Shown here one piece after another: positions 1-6,703 of a stretch of DNA of 11,703 nucleotides. The notes below the pieces were generated by a model that saw nothing but the letters and a program-made list of their open reading frames with translations, was not told the DNA's origin and did no database searches. The position numbers and the translations under genes are program-made. The stretch's first letter is position 1; each line of letters opens with the position of its first letter. Source of the stretch: an uncultured Candidatus Melainabacteria bacterium (GTDB lineage Bacteria; Cyanobacteriota; Vampirovibrionia; Gastranaerophilales; Gastranaerophilaceae); the NCBI GenBank assembly GCA_934675695.1, contig CAKURN010000019.1, positions 1 to 11,703 on the forward strand, written 5' to 3'.

Positions 1-198
1 TACCGTAAAGACTTTCATCGCCGACAATACTCGAAAGGGTAGTCGCACCCTTTTTATGGTATTCATTACTTTAATCTAGCTTAGAAAGAACATACTTTAA
101 TTTACCCTACTAGCTTTTAAACATTTAGTCTTTGTTCTTGTTGACTTCTTTTCTAGCAAAATTTCTACCTTTTTTGTAAATTGTTCTTAATAATTTTT
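1..198. other. Left-edge region without an assigned gene
   Basis: No complete gene is supported here. The first 55 bases are visibly richer in G+C than the following 140 and hold a hairpin. A short plus frame from base 1 ends at TAG 40-42 and could be the tail of a gene lying outside the window. A minus frame starting at ATG 66-64 also runs off the edge. Neither is long enough to identify. Bases 56-198 are AT-rich and mostly non-coding in appearance. One minus frame is open from about 238 down to TAA at 127-125 and encodes a very basic stretch (KKLLRTIYKKGRNFARKE). It could be a frameshifted tail of the neighbouring nucleotidyltransferase fragment. Confidence 0.4.
34..55 (+). terminator. Possible rho-independent terminator
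   Basis: AAAGGGT (34-40) pairs with ACCCTTT (47-53) around the 6-nt loop AGTCGC, and the T-run continues to 55. The T-run is better on the plus strand, so it would end a plus-strand gene located left of the window. The stem is only 7 bp with four G/C pairs, so the call is moderate. Confidence 0.4.
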
Positions 199-468
199 TT
201 AATTTTCTAAAGTCTGCGAATTTAACACTACTTTTAATTCATCAACAATAGAATCTAGAGTGTTTTGGGTTGATTTAGTCGGTTGTTCCAGCAATTTTGT
301 GATATTTTTTCTTGTTTCAATAGGGATATTTTCTTTAGAAAAGATATAAATATCTATATCAGAAATAGTGTCAGAAGTTTTTGCAGTTGTTGAACCTCCG
401 ATTGCTATTGCTTCTATATCTGTTGATGTTGCGTATTGTTTTAGTATTTTTTCTAAAAAATTATCCAT
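199..468 (-). CDS. Truncated minimal nucleotidyltransferase-domain protein
   Basis: An 89-aa protein whose first half is a clear nucleotidyltransferase (MNT/kanamycin-NTase superfamily) N-terminus. Residues 21-41 carry the G-G-S motif at 24-26 followed by D37-x-D39, the two metal-binding aspartates that position the NTP. The sequence IPIETR at 48-53 resembles the start of longer nucleotidyltransferases of roughly 250 residues (DUF4037-like, from memory). The third catalytic acidic residue and the substrate-binding half are absent. After about residue 58 the protein becomes a generic polar helix and stops, so it is probably a truncated or frameshifted remnant and unlikely to be an active transferase. 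The ATG is preceded by AATAGGAT, a reasonable Shine-Dalgarno, and CATAAT (494-489 on the minus strand) could serve as a -10. No HEPN partner gene is adjacent. Confidence 0.6.
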   Translation of the reverse strand: MDNFLEKILKQYATSTDIEAIAIGGSTTAKTSDTISDIDIYIFSKENIPIETRKNITKLLEQPTKSTQNTLDSIVDELKVVLNSQTLEN

Positions 469-538
469 AAAAATCCTATTTTTTAGAAATTATGCTACAA
501 ATTCGTTTGAAATTTTTAAAAATTGTTTTTATTTTGCA

Positions 539-1092
539 TTACAAATTTATAAACTTAGGCGTATTGTCTTTGATGGTTCTTTTACCATCAGGTGTTATTG
601 TGATAATTTTTTTACCTTGACCATAGTCTACAGTTATTATTTTATCTCCCAATTCGTTTATTTCTTGAGTTCTGGTTGCTTTTATTTTGCCATTTATGGT
701 TGTAATGCCATCTTTTGTTGTTCTGTATGTAGATTCTTTTTTATATTTAATTGGTGATAATTCTAATTTACTATCTATTATTTCGCCAGTTTTTGTATTT
801 GTGGTAGTTCTTCTTAGAGCTTGCCTTTTTAGGGAATTATTGGTTTTTTCATACAAGTTTAGTTCCTCTTTTGTTGACAATATTGTGCCATCTGACAATT
901 TTTTAACTTTTGAAACAACATCACCATAAAATCCACGTTTTTTTTGTTATAATTTCATCTTGCGAAATTTGGGTTTTTCCAATCGATTCAAAACCATCAG
1001 AATAAATATTGCGTATGAATGTTTCTATGGTTTTGCTTCCGTTGTCATTTATATAAACTTTTTTGATAGTTGGAATGTTTACTCATAGGCAT
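539..1092 (-). pseudogene. Unknown gene split by two one-base A-tract expansions
   Basis: Three consecutive minus-strand open segments join into one protein if a single A is removed from two homopolymers. The segments are ATG 1092 (or 1086) to the A6 tract at 1064-1059, then to the A8 tract at 945-938, then to TAA at 541-539. The junctions would read NYQ-K-VYIND and IITKK-RGFYGD. The restored product is about 183 residues, polar, without a signal peptide, and rich in short beta-type units such as GSKTIETF, DKIITVDY and GKKIITITPDGKRTI. I do not recognise the family. The largest intact piece (539-898) could begin only at a TTG, which argues against it being a separate gene. It may be a decayed gene, a phase-variable gene, or one carrying sequencing errors. 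It lies head to head with the XRE regulator. Confidence 0.6.
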
Positions 1093-1115
1093 TAGAAAAT
1101 AGATAATGTGATTTA

Positions 1116-1121
1116 TATAAT
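1116..1121 (+). promoter_or_regulatory. Perfect TATAAT -10 box for the XRE gene
   Basis: TATAAT lies 10 nt before the ATG at 1132, which puts the expected transcription start within a few bases of the start codon. No good TTGACA is visible 16-18 nt upstream, and there is no Shine-Dalgarno between the box and the ATG. The gene is therefore probably translated from a leaderless or nearly leaderless mRNA. The same region also lies upstream of the broken divergent gene. Confidence 0.5.
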
Positions 1122-1131
1122 ACTTATTACT

Positions 1132-1332
1132 ATGGAATTAAACAAAGATGTAGAGAAAAAATTTGGTGCAAAACTTGCTTATGTTAGAAAAAGCAAAAAA
1201 CTATCCCAAATAAAATTGGCGGAGATTGTAGATATGAATTTTAATTACATAGGACAAATTGAGCGTGGCGAAGCTAATGTTACAATAAATACAATGAAAA
1301 ATCTTGCTAATGCTTTAGAAGTTGAATCATAG
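1132..1332 (+). CDS. Small XRE/Cro-CI family DNA-binding regulator
   Basis: A 66-residue single-domain helix-turn-helix protein. The family pattern is plain: FGAKLAYVRKSKKLSQIKLA at 11-30 (helices 1-2), then the recognition region to NYIGQIERGEANVT at 38-51, then a closing helix KNLANALEV. It would bind operator DNA as a dimer, probably repressing its own promoter and perhaps the divergent gene at 539-1092. I chose ATG 1132 because the domain begins there. The earlier GTG at 1108 would place the TATAAT box inside the coding sequence. The size fits C-protein (restriction-modification controller) type regulators, but no restriction or methylase gene is present, so its target is unknown. It ends 29 bp before the convergent stop codon of uvrA with no strong terminator between them. 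Confidence 0.8.
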   Translation: MELNKDVEKKFGAKLAYVRKSKKLSQIKLAEIVDMNFNYIGQIERGEANVTINTMKNLANALEVES

Positions 1333-1361
1333 GAATTGTTTGATTTTAAATTTTAAAAGTA

Positions 1362-4193
1362 TTATTTTTCTAAGTATTTTTTTAGATATTTTCCGGTGTA
1401 GCTTTTTTTGTTTTTTATTATTTGTTCGGGTGTGCCTTTGAAAACGACATTTCCGCCGCCTTCTCCACCTTCCGGGCCTAAATCAATTATCCAATCTGCA
1501 CATTTTATGATATCCATATTGTGCTCAATGATTAATATCGTATTTCCGTTGTCTGCCAACTGCTGCAACATAAGCATAAGTTTATCTATATCATAAAAAT
1601 GAAGCCCTGTTGAAGGTTCATCTAGGATATACAATGTTTTTCCTGTTGAGCGTTTGTTTAATTCCAGTGCAAGTTTTACCCTTTGAGCTTCGCCACCTGA
1701 TAGCGTTGTTGCACTTTGCCCTAATTTTATATAATCAAGCCCTACATCGTACAATGTCTGCAATCTGTTTGCGATTTTTGGTACATTTTTGAAAAATTCA
1801 AGAGCCTCTGCTACGTCCATTTCTAAAACATCTGCAATTGATTTTCCTTTGTATTTTACTTCTAGAGTTTCTTGGTTGTATCTTTTTCCTTTGCAAACGT
1901 CACATGTTACATAAACATCAGATAAAAAGTTCATTTCGATTTTCAAAACCCCGTCGCCTGAGCATTTTTCGCATCTTCCGCCTTTTACATTAAAAGAAAA
2001 TCTGCCTTGTTTATAGCCTCGCATTTTGGCTTCCGGAGTTTGAGCGAACAATTCTCTAATATGAGTGAAGACTTCCGTATACGTTGCAGGGTTGGAACGA
2101 GGGGTTCTGCCTATCGGAGATTGGTCTACAACGACAAGTTTGTCTATGTGTTTGAAACCTTTTATTTCGTCTACACCTTGGGGTTTTGGTTTATTTCTTA
2201 ACAATTCGTGGCGTGCGTATTGAGAAATTATATCAGATACTAAAGTTGATTTTCCTGAACCGGAAACGCCTGTGATTGCAACGATTTTGCCTAAAGGGAT
2301 ATTAACGTCAATGTTTTTTAAGTTGTTTTTGTGTGCGTTTTTTATTTCTAAAAATTCGCCATTTCCTTCTCGTCTTTCTTTTGGGATTGGAATTTGTTTT
2401 TTGCCTGACAAATATTGTCCGGTTAAAGATGTCGGACAGTTTTTTATGTCTTCTATAGAGCCGCAAGCAACAATATTTCCACCTTTTACGCCTGCATAAG
2501 GCCCGATATCAACGATATAGTCGCTTGCTTTCATAGTGTCTTCGTCGTGTTCTACGACAATTAGGGTATTACCTAGATTTCTCAATTTCATCAATGTAGA
2601 AATCAACATATCGTTATCTCTTTGATGAAGTCCGATTGAGGGTTCATCTAATACATACAAAACACCAGATAAGCCGCTTCCTATTTGAGTTGCAAGACGA
2701 ATTCTTTGAGCTTCTCCACCTGAGAGAGTGCCTGCACTTCTTGCTAAAGTTAAATACCCCAAACCTACATCAAGCAAGAATTTTAACCTTGCTCTTATTT
2801 CGTCTAACAATTGATGAGCGATTTTCATTTTAAATTCGTTTAAAACCAAATACAATTCTTGAATAAAATCGTATTCTTTTTCGATAGACATTGAACAAAA
2901 TTCAAAGATATTTTTGTTGTTTACGGTAACTCCTAAAGCAAACGGGTTTAATCTGCCGCCTTTACAAGCTTTACAGGGGTTTGTTATCATGTATTTTTCT
3001 ATTTCTGCTCTAACGATATCAGAATCAGATTCGTATTTTTTTGTTAAGTAAGGAATTACTCCTTGATAGCTCATAACGTGGGTACGATAGTGTTTTGTAC
3101 CAAAATCAGCGTAAGTTATTTTGATTTTTTCATCACCATTTCCATATAAAATTATGCCTTTTTGAGCGGGTGTTAGGGATTTAAACGGGGTTTCAAAATC
3201 AATTTTGTAGTGGTCGCAGACGCTTTTTATTACGTCAGAATAATATGGGTTTGCTGTTTTTGCCCAAGGATAAATAGCACCGTCTTTTAGGGATTTTTCT
3301 TTATCAGGAACAACAAGCTCCGGTGAAATTTCAAAATGTGCACCTATCCCATTACAAACAGGACAAGCTCCTTGCGGGTTATTGAAACTCATCAAACGGG
3401 GCGTTAATTCTTCAAAACTGATAGAACAATCAGGGCAAGCCAATTTTTCAGAAAAAATAATGTCTGAATTGTCTTCTATTTTGTTTACGATTAAAAGCCC
3501 GTCTGATTTCATTAATGCAGTCTGGCATGAATCGAAAATCCTTGATTTCATTGAATCTTTTACAATTATTCTATCGACAACAATTTCTATTGTGTGTTTT
3601 TGTGTGCGATTGAGTTCTATTTCGTCTTCTTCCAGATTGTAGATTTTGTTATCAACACGAACACGAATAAACCCTTCTGACAGTAAACCGGACAAAGTTT
3701 GTCTGTATTCGCCTTTTTTGCTTCTTACGATAGGTGATAATAGTTGAATTTTTGTTCCCTCTTTTAAAGACATTATTTTTTCAACGATTTCATCTATTGT
3801 TTGCGGAACAATCTCTTTGCCGCATTTTGGGCAATGAGGAGTGCCTATTCTTGCATACAACAATCTTAAATAATCATAAATTTCTGTAATTGTACCGACA
3901 GTGGAACGGGGGTTGTTCGAGGTAGATTTTTGGTCAATTGACACAGCAGGCGAAAGCCCGTCTATTCTTTCTACATCGGGTTTGTCCATTTGTCCTAAAA
4001 ACTGTCTTGCATACGCAGATAAACTTTCGACATATCTTCTTTGACCTTCTGCAAAAATGGTGTCAAAAGCTAAAGAACTCTTTCCTGAGCCTGAAACTCC
4101 GGTGAATACAGTTAATTCGTTTTTTGGGATTTTGAGTGAAACGTTGTTTAAATTGTGAACGTTTGCACCATAAATTTCTATTTCGTTGTTCAT
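1362..4193 (-). CDS. uvrA: UvrABC excinuclease subunit A (complete)
   Basis: DNA-damage recognition ATPase of nucleotide excision repair. It scans DNA in the cytoplasm as a dimer and loads UvrB at lesions. The length of 943 aa is normal. The first ABC module has Walker A GVSGSGKSS at 32-40, zinc-finger cysteines CPDC 253-256 and CPVC 277-280, signature LSGGEAQRIRL from 490, and Walker B LDEPSIGLH from 515. The second module has Walker A GVSGSGKST at 642-650, zinc-finger cysteines C741/C744 and C764/C767, signature LSGGEAQRVKL from 831, and LDEPSTGLH from 857. Extra CPKC (121-124) and CKAC (407-410) pairs are present. All key motifs are intact, so it should be functional. The ATG at 4193 starts directly on the conserved UvrA N-terminus. 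There is no Shine-Dalgarno, but a TGC-TAAAAT element sits 6 nt upstream. It is downstream of the flagellar operon on the same strand but probably has its own promoter. uvrB and uvrC are not in the window. Confidence 0.98.
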   Translation of the reverse strand: MNNEIEIYGANVHNLNNVSLKIPKNELTVFTGVSGSGKSSLAFDTIFAEGQRRYVESLSAYARQFLGQMDKPDVERIDGLSPAVSIDQKSTSNNPRSTVGTITEIYDYLRLLYARIGTPHCPKCGKEIVPQTIDEIVEKIMSLKEGTKIQLLSPIVRSKKGEYRQTLSGLLSEGFIRVRVDNKIYNLEEDEIELNRTQKHTIEIVVDRIIVKDSMKSRIFDSCQTALMKSDGLLIVNKIEDNSDIIFSEKLACPDCSISFEELTPRLMSFNNPQGACPVCNGIGAHFEISPELVVPDKEKSLKDGAIYPWAKTANPYYSDVIKSVCDHYKIDFETPFKSLTPAQKGIILYGNGDEKIKITYADFGTKHYRTHVMSYQGVIPYLTKKYESDSDIVRAEIEKYMITNPCKACKGGRLNPFALGVTVNNKNIFEFCSMSIEKEYDFIQELYLVLNEFKMKIAHQLLDEIRARLKFLLDVGLGYLTLARSAGTLSGGEAQRIRLATQIGSGLSGVLYVLDEPSIGLHQRDNDMLISTLMKLRNLGNTLIVVEHDEDTMKASDYIVDIGPYAGVKGGNIVACGSIEDIKNCPTSLTGQYLSGKKQIPIPKERREGNGEFLEIKNAHKNNLKNIDVNIPLGKIVAITGVSGSGKSTLVSDIISQYARHELLRNKPKPQGVDEIKGFKHIDKLVVVDQSPIGRTPRSNPATYTEVFTHIRELFAQTPEAKMRGYKQGRFSFNVKGGRCEKCSGDGVLKIEMNFLSDVYVTCDVCKGKRYNQETLEVKYKGKSIADVLEMDVAEALEFFKNVPKIANRLQTLYDVGLDYIKLGQSATTLSGGEAQRVKLALELNKRSTGKTLYILDEPSTGLHFYDIDKLMLMLQQLADNGNTILIIEHNMDIIKCADWIIDLGPEGGEGGGNVVFKGTPEQIIKNKKSYTGKYLKKYLEK

Positions 4194-4199
4194 AACAAA

Positions 4200-4208
4200 A
4201 TTTTAGCA
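4200..4208 (-). promoter_or_regulatory. Extended -10 element just upstream of uvrA
   Basis: On the minus strand TGC-TAAAAT matches the extended -10 form TGn-TAnnAT and ends 6 nt before the uvrA ATG. The nearest TTGACA-like hexamer (TTGATA, 4232-4227) is 21 nt away, which is too far for a classic -35, so the extended -10 would have to carry recognition. If used, uvrA mRNA would be essentially leaderless. No LexA-type palindrome was recognised. Confidence 0.4.
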
Positions 4209-4244
4209 CAGGGTTTTTAAAAAAAATATCAAAATTTAAAATTA

Positions 4245-5024
4245 TTAATCCATTTCTTTTATTACGGAAAATAGTGTTTTGTTTACTTTTGATAGAAGTT
4301 TTTCTTCTTCTTTTTCTATGTTTTCTTTTGAATATTGACCCTCACAAGTAGGAACATATCTGGAATAATAGCTTGCGTTGTATTTTAGATTGCCTAAAGT
4401 TTTTGCAAAATAATTTAAGGCTAAAATATCGTTGTAGCTTTCTTTTAGAGAGTTTGAAGAATTTTCGTATTTTTTTTGAAAACTTTGACACAACAAATCA
4501 ATCATATTCACGCTAGCGTTGAATCTTTGGATATTGCCTTTTTCTTCTAGGCATTTTTGCAAATTTTCTATCGAAACTTTAATTTTAATCAAATCATTCA
4601 CATACAAACTGTTCGGCTCTTTTTTGGCGATTTTATCTAAAAACAAAGTATCATCAAAAGGTGCTTCTTGAAAATCGTTTTCATCTATTTCGTCATTTTC
4701 TTTTGGAATTTGCATATTAATATTAGAAGAAGTTTTTGTCTGCTGCTTCATGTATTGAAAATCTGCCTCAATATCAGGCAAAGTGCCATAGTAGCCTCTT
4801 GGGATTTCTTCTTCTTTGTTAGTTAAGTAATTGAATTTTTTGTTTTTTTGTTTTGGCGGTTTTTTTGAGGGTTTTTCTTTTGTTATTGGTTCTTCTTTTA
4901 TTACGTTGTTTGGGGTTTTTGGCTTTTCTATCGGAAAAAAAGTATTCAACTGATAGCTTTCATCAGCAAAAGCAACTGAAAACAAAAACAACAATATTAA
5001 AAATATGTTTGAAGATTTTTTCAT
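4245..5024 (-). CDS. Exported protein of unknown function, last gene of the flagellar fliJ operon
   Basis: I do not recognise the family. The 259-aa product begins with a classic Sec signal peptide: MKK, then a hydrophobic core NIFLILLFLFSVAFA, with likely cleavage after A20 before DESYQ. A Lys/Pro-rich linker follows at about 35-63 (EKPSKKPPKQKNKK), then the segment RGYYGTLPDIEADF at 76-89, an acidic region 109-125, and a helical C-terminal half (about 140-259) with three cysteines (C158, C179, C227). There is no lipobox and no second membrane helix, so it should be periplasmic or envelope-associated. Its ATG lies 3 nt after the stop of the preceding rod/hook protein, so it is co-transcribed with it. 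That suggests a role in flagellar assembly or its envelope passage, which is inference from position only. No clear Shine-Dalgarno is present, so translation may depend on coupling. Confidence 0.75.
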   Translation of the reverse strand: MKKSSNIFLILLFLFSVAFADESYQLNTFFPIEKPKTPNNVIKEEPITKEKPSKKPPKQKNKKFNYLTNKEEEIPRGYYGTLPDIEADFQYMKQQTKTSSNINMQIPKENDEIDENDFQEAPFDDTLFLDKIAKKEPNSLYVNDLIKIKVSIENLQKCLEEKGNIQRFNASVNMIDLLCQSFQKKYENSSNSLKESYNDILALNYFAKTLGNLKYNASYYSRYVPTCEGQYSKENIEKEEEKLLSKVNKTLFSVIKEMD

Positions 5025-5027
5025 AAA

Positions 5028-5849
5028 TTATTTTAATATATTATCTAGCATAGTTTGCAACAATGAATCGTAATTTGAAAATATTTTGCTTGCAACTTCC
5101 ATCTGGTTTTTTGCTTGTTGCCAATATGTTGAATTGGCTTTGAAATCTATATTTGACAATTCGATTAACCCGCTTCTTATTTCGCCTCTGCCTGCAACGG
5201 GTTTTCCTGAGTTTTTTGTTTCTAAAAACTGTCCGTCTTTGTATTCAAAGAGTTCTTGAGAATTGTGAAAATTTGCAAGAGCGATTTTAAACAACGGAGT
5301 CATTTCTTTTCCATTGTTCGCTTTTCCATAAAAGACGCCATCGCCTTTTATTTCAAATTCGTCGTATTTTCCAAGGTATTTTCCATTATCAGGGTCAATC
5401 CAGAGTTTGATTTCTGTAGTTGGAATATCCATAGCCCCGCCTGTTGCAAGAGAATCGTCTTTTGATTTTGTAGCTGACATAATTTCGCCTTTGTCGTTTA
5501 AGATGTAACCTTGTACGGCAGAACCGTCAGGAGCTCTATATACACCATCTCCATCGAACTTAAATTCTCCAAGACGAGTATAAGCACGTCTTCCTTCTTC
5601 ATTTTTCAAAACGAAGAAGCCTGTGCCTTCTAAATAAACATTTTCATCAGAAGTTCCGGGGATTGCTTTTCCTTGTCCTAGGTTTTTTAGGGGTCTATCC
5701 GGCATGATATTATCTAAATATGTTTTAAATGTCATTTGGCTTTCTCTATAACCGGGGGTGTAGAGGTTCATCATATTTTCAGCCAAATCGTCCATCCACA
5801 ATCTGGTGTTTCTAGTGTAGTTTATTGCATTTATGTACATATTTGTCAT
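5028..5849 (-). CDS. Flagellar rod/hook protein of the FlgF/FlgG type, copy 2
   Basis: A 273-aa member of the flagellar basal-body rod/hook family, which forms the axial structure and is exported through the flagellar type III apparatus. The N-terminal helix and family signature are at 20-45 (ENMMNLYTPGYRES, in place of the usual NNxAN-x-x-TxGFK). The central FlgE/F/G fold has GTGFFVLKNEEGRRAYTRLG from residue 75 and a G-x-V-QGYILNDKGEI block at about 110-123. The C-terminal family helix is LIELSNIDFKAN at 228-239, followed by the terminal coil to 273. It is homologous along its whole length to the gene immediately upstream (roughly 55-60% identity by eye), so it arose by tandem duplication. 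Which copy is FlgF and which FlgG cannot be decided by eye. A strong AAAAGGAAAA Shine-Dalgarno precedes the ATG, 20 nt after the stop of copy 1. Confidence 0.88.
   Translation of the reverse strand: MTNMYINAINYTRNTRLWMDDLAENMMNLYTPGYRESQMTFKTYLDNIMPDRPLKNLGQGKAIPGTSDENVYLEGTGFFVLKNEEGRRAYTRLGEFKFDGDGVYRAPDGSAVQGYILNDKGEIMSATKSKDDSLATGGAMDIPTTEIKLWIDPDNGKYLGKYDEFEIKGDGVFYGKANNGKEMTPLFKIALANFHNSQELFEYKDGQFLETKNSGKPVAGRGEIRSGLIELSNIDFKANSTYWQQAKNQMEVASKIFSNYDSLLQTMLDNILK
5351..5425. repeat. 75-bp near-identical block shared by the two flagellar paralogues (copy in gene 2)
   Basis: Direct repeat of 6190-6264. 72 of 75 bases are identical by hand alignment, including 47 consecutive identical bases (5371-5417 against 6210-6256). 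It encodes TTEIKLWIDPDNGKYLGKY and flanking residues in both proteins. The rest of the paralogues has diverged far more. Confidence 0.85.
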
Positions 5850-5869
5850 AGTTTTTTCCTTTTAAAAGA

Positions 5870-6703
5870 CTAATTTATCAAATCCATCATAGTTTGGAGG
5901 AGGTCTTTGTATGTCGACATTATTTTTCCTGAACAATCAAACTGATGTCTTGCAAATTTCCAAGAATTTACATTTGCTCTTAAATCAACATTTGATGTTT
6001 CAATAGAACCGCTTTTTACTTCTCCTGTGGCTATTGTGGGTTTGCCCGAGTATGCGGTTTCCAGAAATTGTCCATTTTTAAATTCAAAAAGCTCATTCGG
6101 GTTGTTGAAATTTATCAAAGCCAATTTATACAAAGGTACAGAAGTTTTTCCGCTATCCATTTTTCCGTATAATACGCCATCTTCTTTGATTTCAAATTCT
6201 TCGTATTTCCCAAGGTATTTTCCATTATCAGGGTCAATCCAGAGTTTGATTTCTGTGGTTGGAACAGCGTTTGCACCGTTTTCTTCAATTATTTTTTGAA
6301 AAGCTGAAGAATCGAGAGATTTTGTGCCTGACATGATTTCGCCTTTGTCGTTTAAGATATAACCCTGCACGACTGAACCGTCAGAGGCTTTGTAGACGCC
6401 TTCTTTATCAAATCTAAAATCACCAAATCTGGTGTAGGCGAGTTTTCCTTCTTCGTTTCTGATGACAAAATACCCTTTTCCTGCAAGAAATACATTAGAA
6501 TCAGAAGTCCCCGGGATTGCTTTTCCTTGTGTAAGGTTTTTTTGAGCTTTATCAAGGATAGAAGTGTCAAGATATGTTTTGAAACTTACTTGATTTTCTT
6601 TGTATCCGGGGGTGTATGCATTCATTAGATTTTCTGAAACTGAATTCATCCAATACATCGCATTTTTTTGGGTATTTATTGCATTTATGTATGAATCTCT
6701 CAT
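5870..6703 (-). CDS. Flagellar rod/hook protein of the FlgF/FlgG type, copy 1
   Basis: A 277-aa axial protein of the FlgE/F/G family. Visible parts are the N-terminal helix with ENLMNAYTPGYKENQVSFK at 24-42, GKGYFVIRNEEGKLAYTRFG from 75, VVQGYILNDKGEIMSGTKS at 111-129, and the C-terminal SGSIETSNVDLRANV at 231-245 followed by the coiled end helix. The C-terminal pattern (S-G-x-I-E-x-SNVD) matches the FlgG/FlgF consensus (G-x-LE-x-SNVD-L). The family's NANT-x-G loop is replaced by NAYTPGY in both copies, probably a lineage trait. It carries one cysteine (C257) in the terminal helix, unusual for a rod protein. The ATG overlaps the stop of the fliK-like gene by 4 bp (ATGA), and GAGGAAA inside the fliK tail serves as ribosome binding site, so translation is coupled. 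Relative to copy 2 it has a 4-residue net insertion near residues 133-145. Confidence 0.88.
   Translation of the reverse strand: MRDSYINAINTQKNAMYWMNSVSENLMNAYTPGYKENQVSFKTYLDTSILDKAQKNLTQGKAIPGTSDSNVFLAGKGYFVIRNEEGKLAYTRFGDFRFDKEGVYKASDGSVVQGYILNDKGEIMSGTKSLDSSAFQKIIEENGANAVPTTEIKLWIDPDNGKYLGKYEEFEIKEDGVLYGKMDSGKTSVPLYKLALINFNNPNELFEFKNGQFLETAYSGKPTIATGEVKSGSIETSNVDLRANVNSWKFARHQFDCSGKIMSTYKDLLQTMMDLIN
6190..6264. repeat. 75-bp near-identical block shared by the two flagellar paralogues (copy in gene 1)
   Basis: Partner of the block at 5351-5425. The three differences lie at 6200, 6209 and 6257. Confidence 0.85.

Noticed and set aside
199..468. MNT half of a HEPN-MNT toxin-antitoxin pair
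   Set aside because: No HEPN-type gene (R-x4-6-H helical protein) lies beside it, and its sequence looks more like the start of a longer nucleotidyltransferase.
1132..1332. C-protein of a restriction-modification system
   Set aside because: Size and helix-turn-helix fit, but no methyltransferase or endonuclease is adjacent, so only a generic XRE call is justified.
1333..1361. Bidirectional terminator between the XRE gene and uvrA
   Set aside because: The TTTTAAATTTTAAAA palindrome contains no G/C pairs and would not form a stable hairpin.
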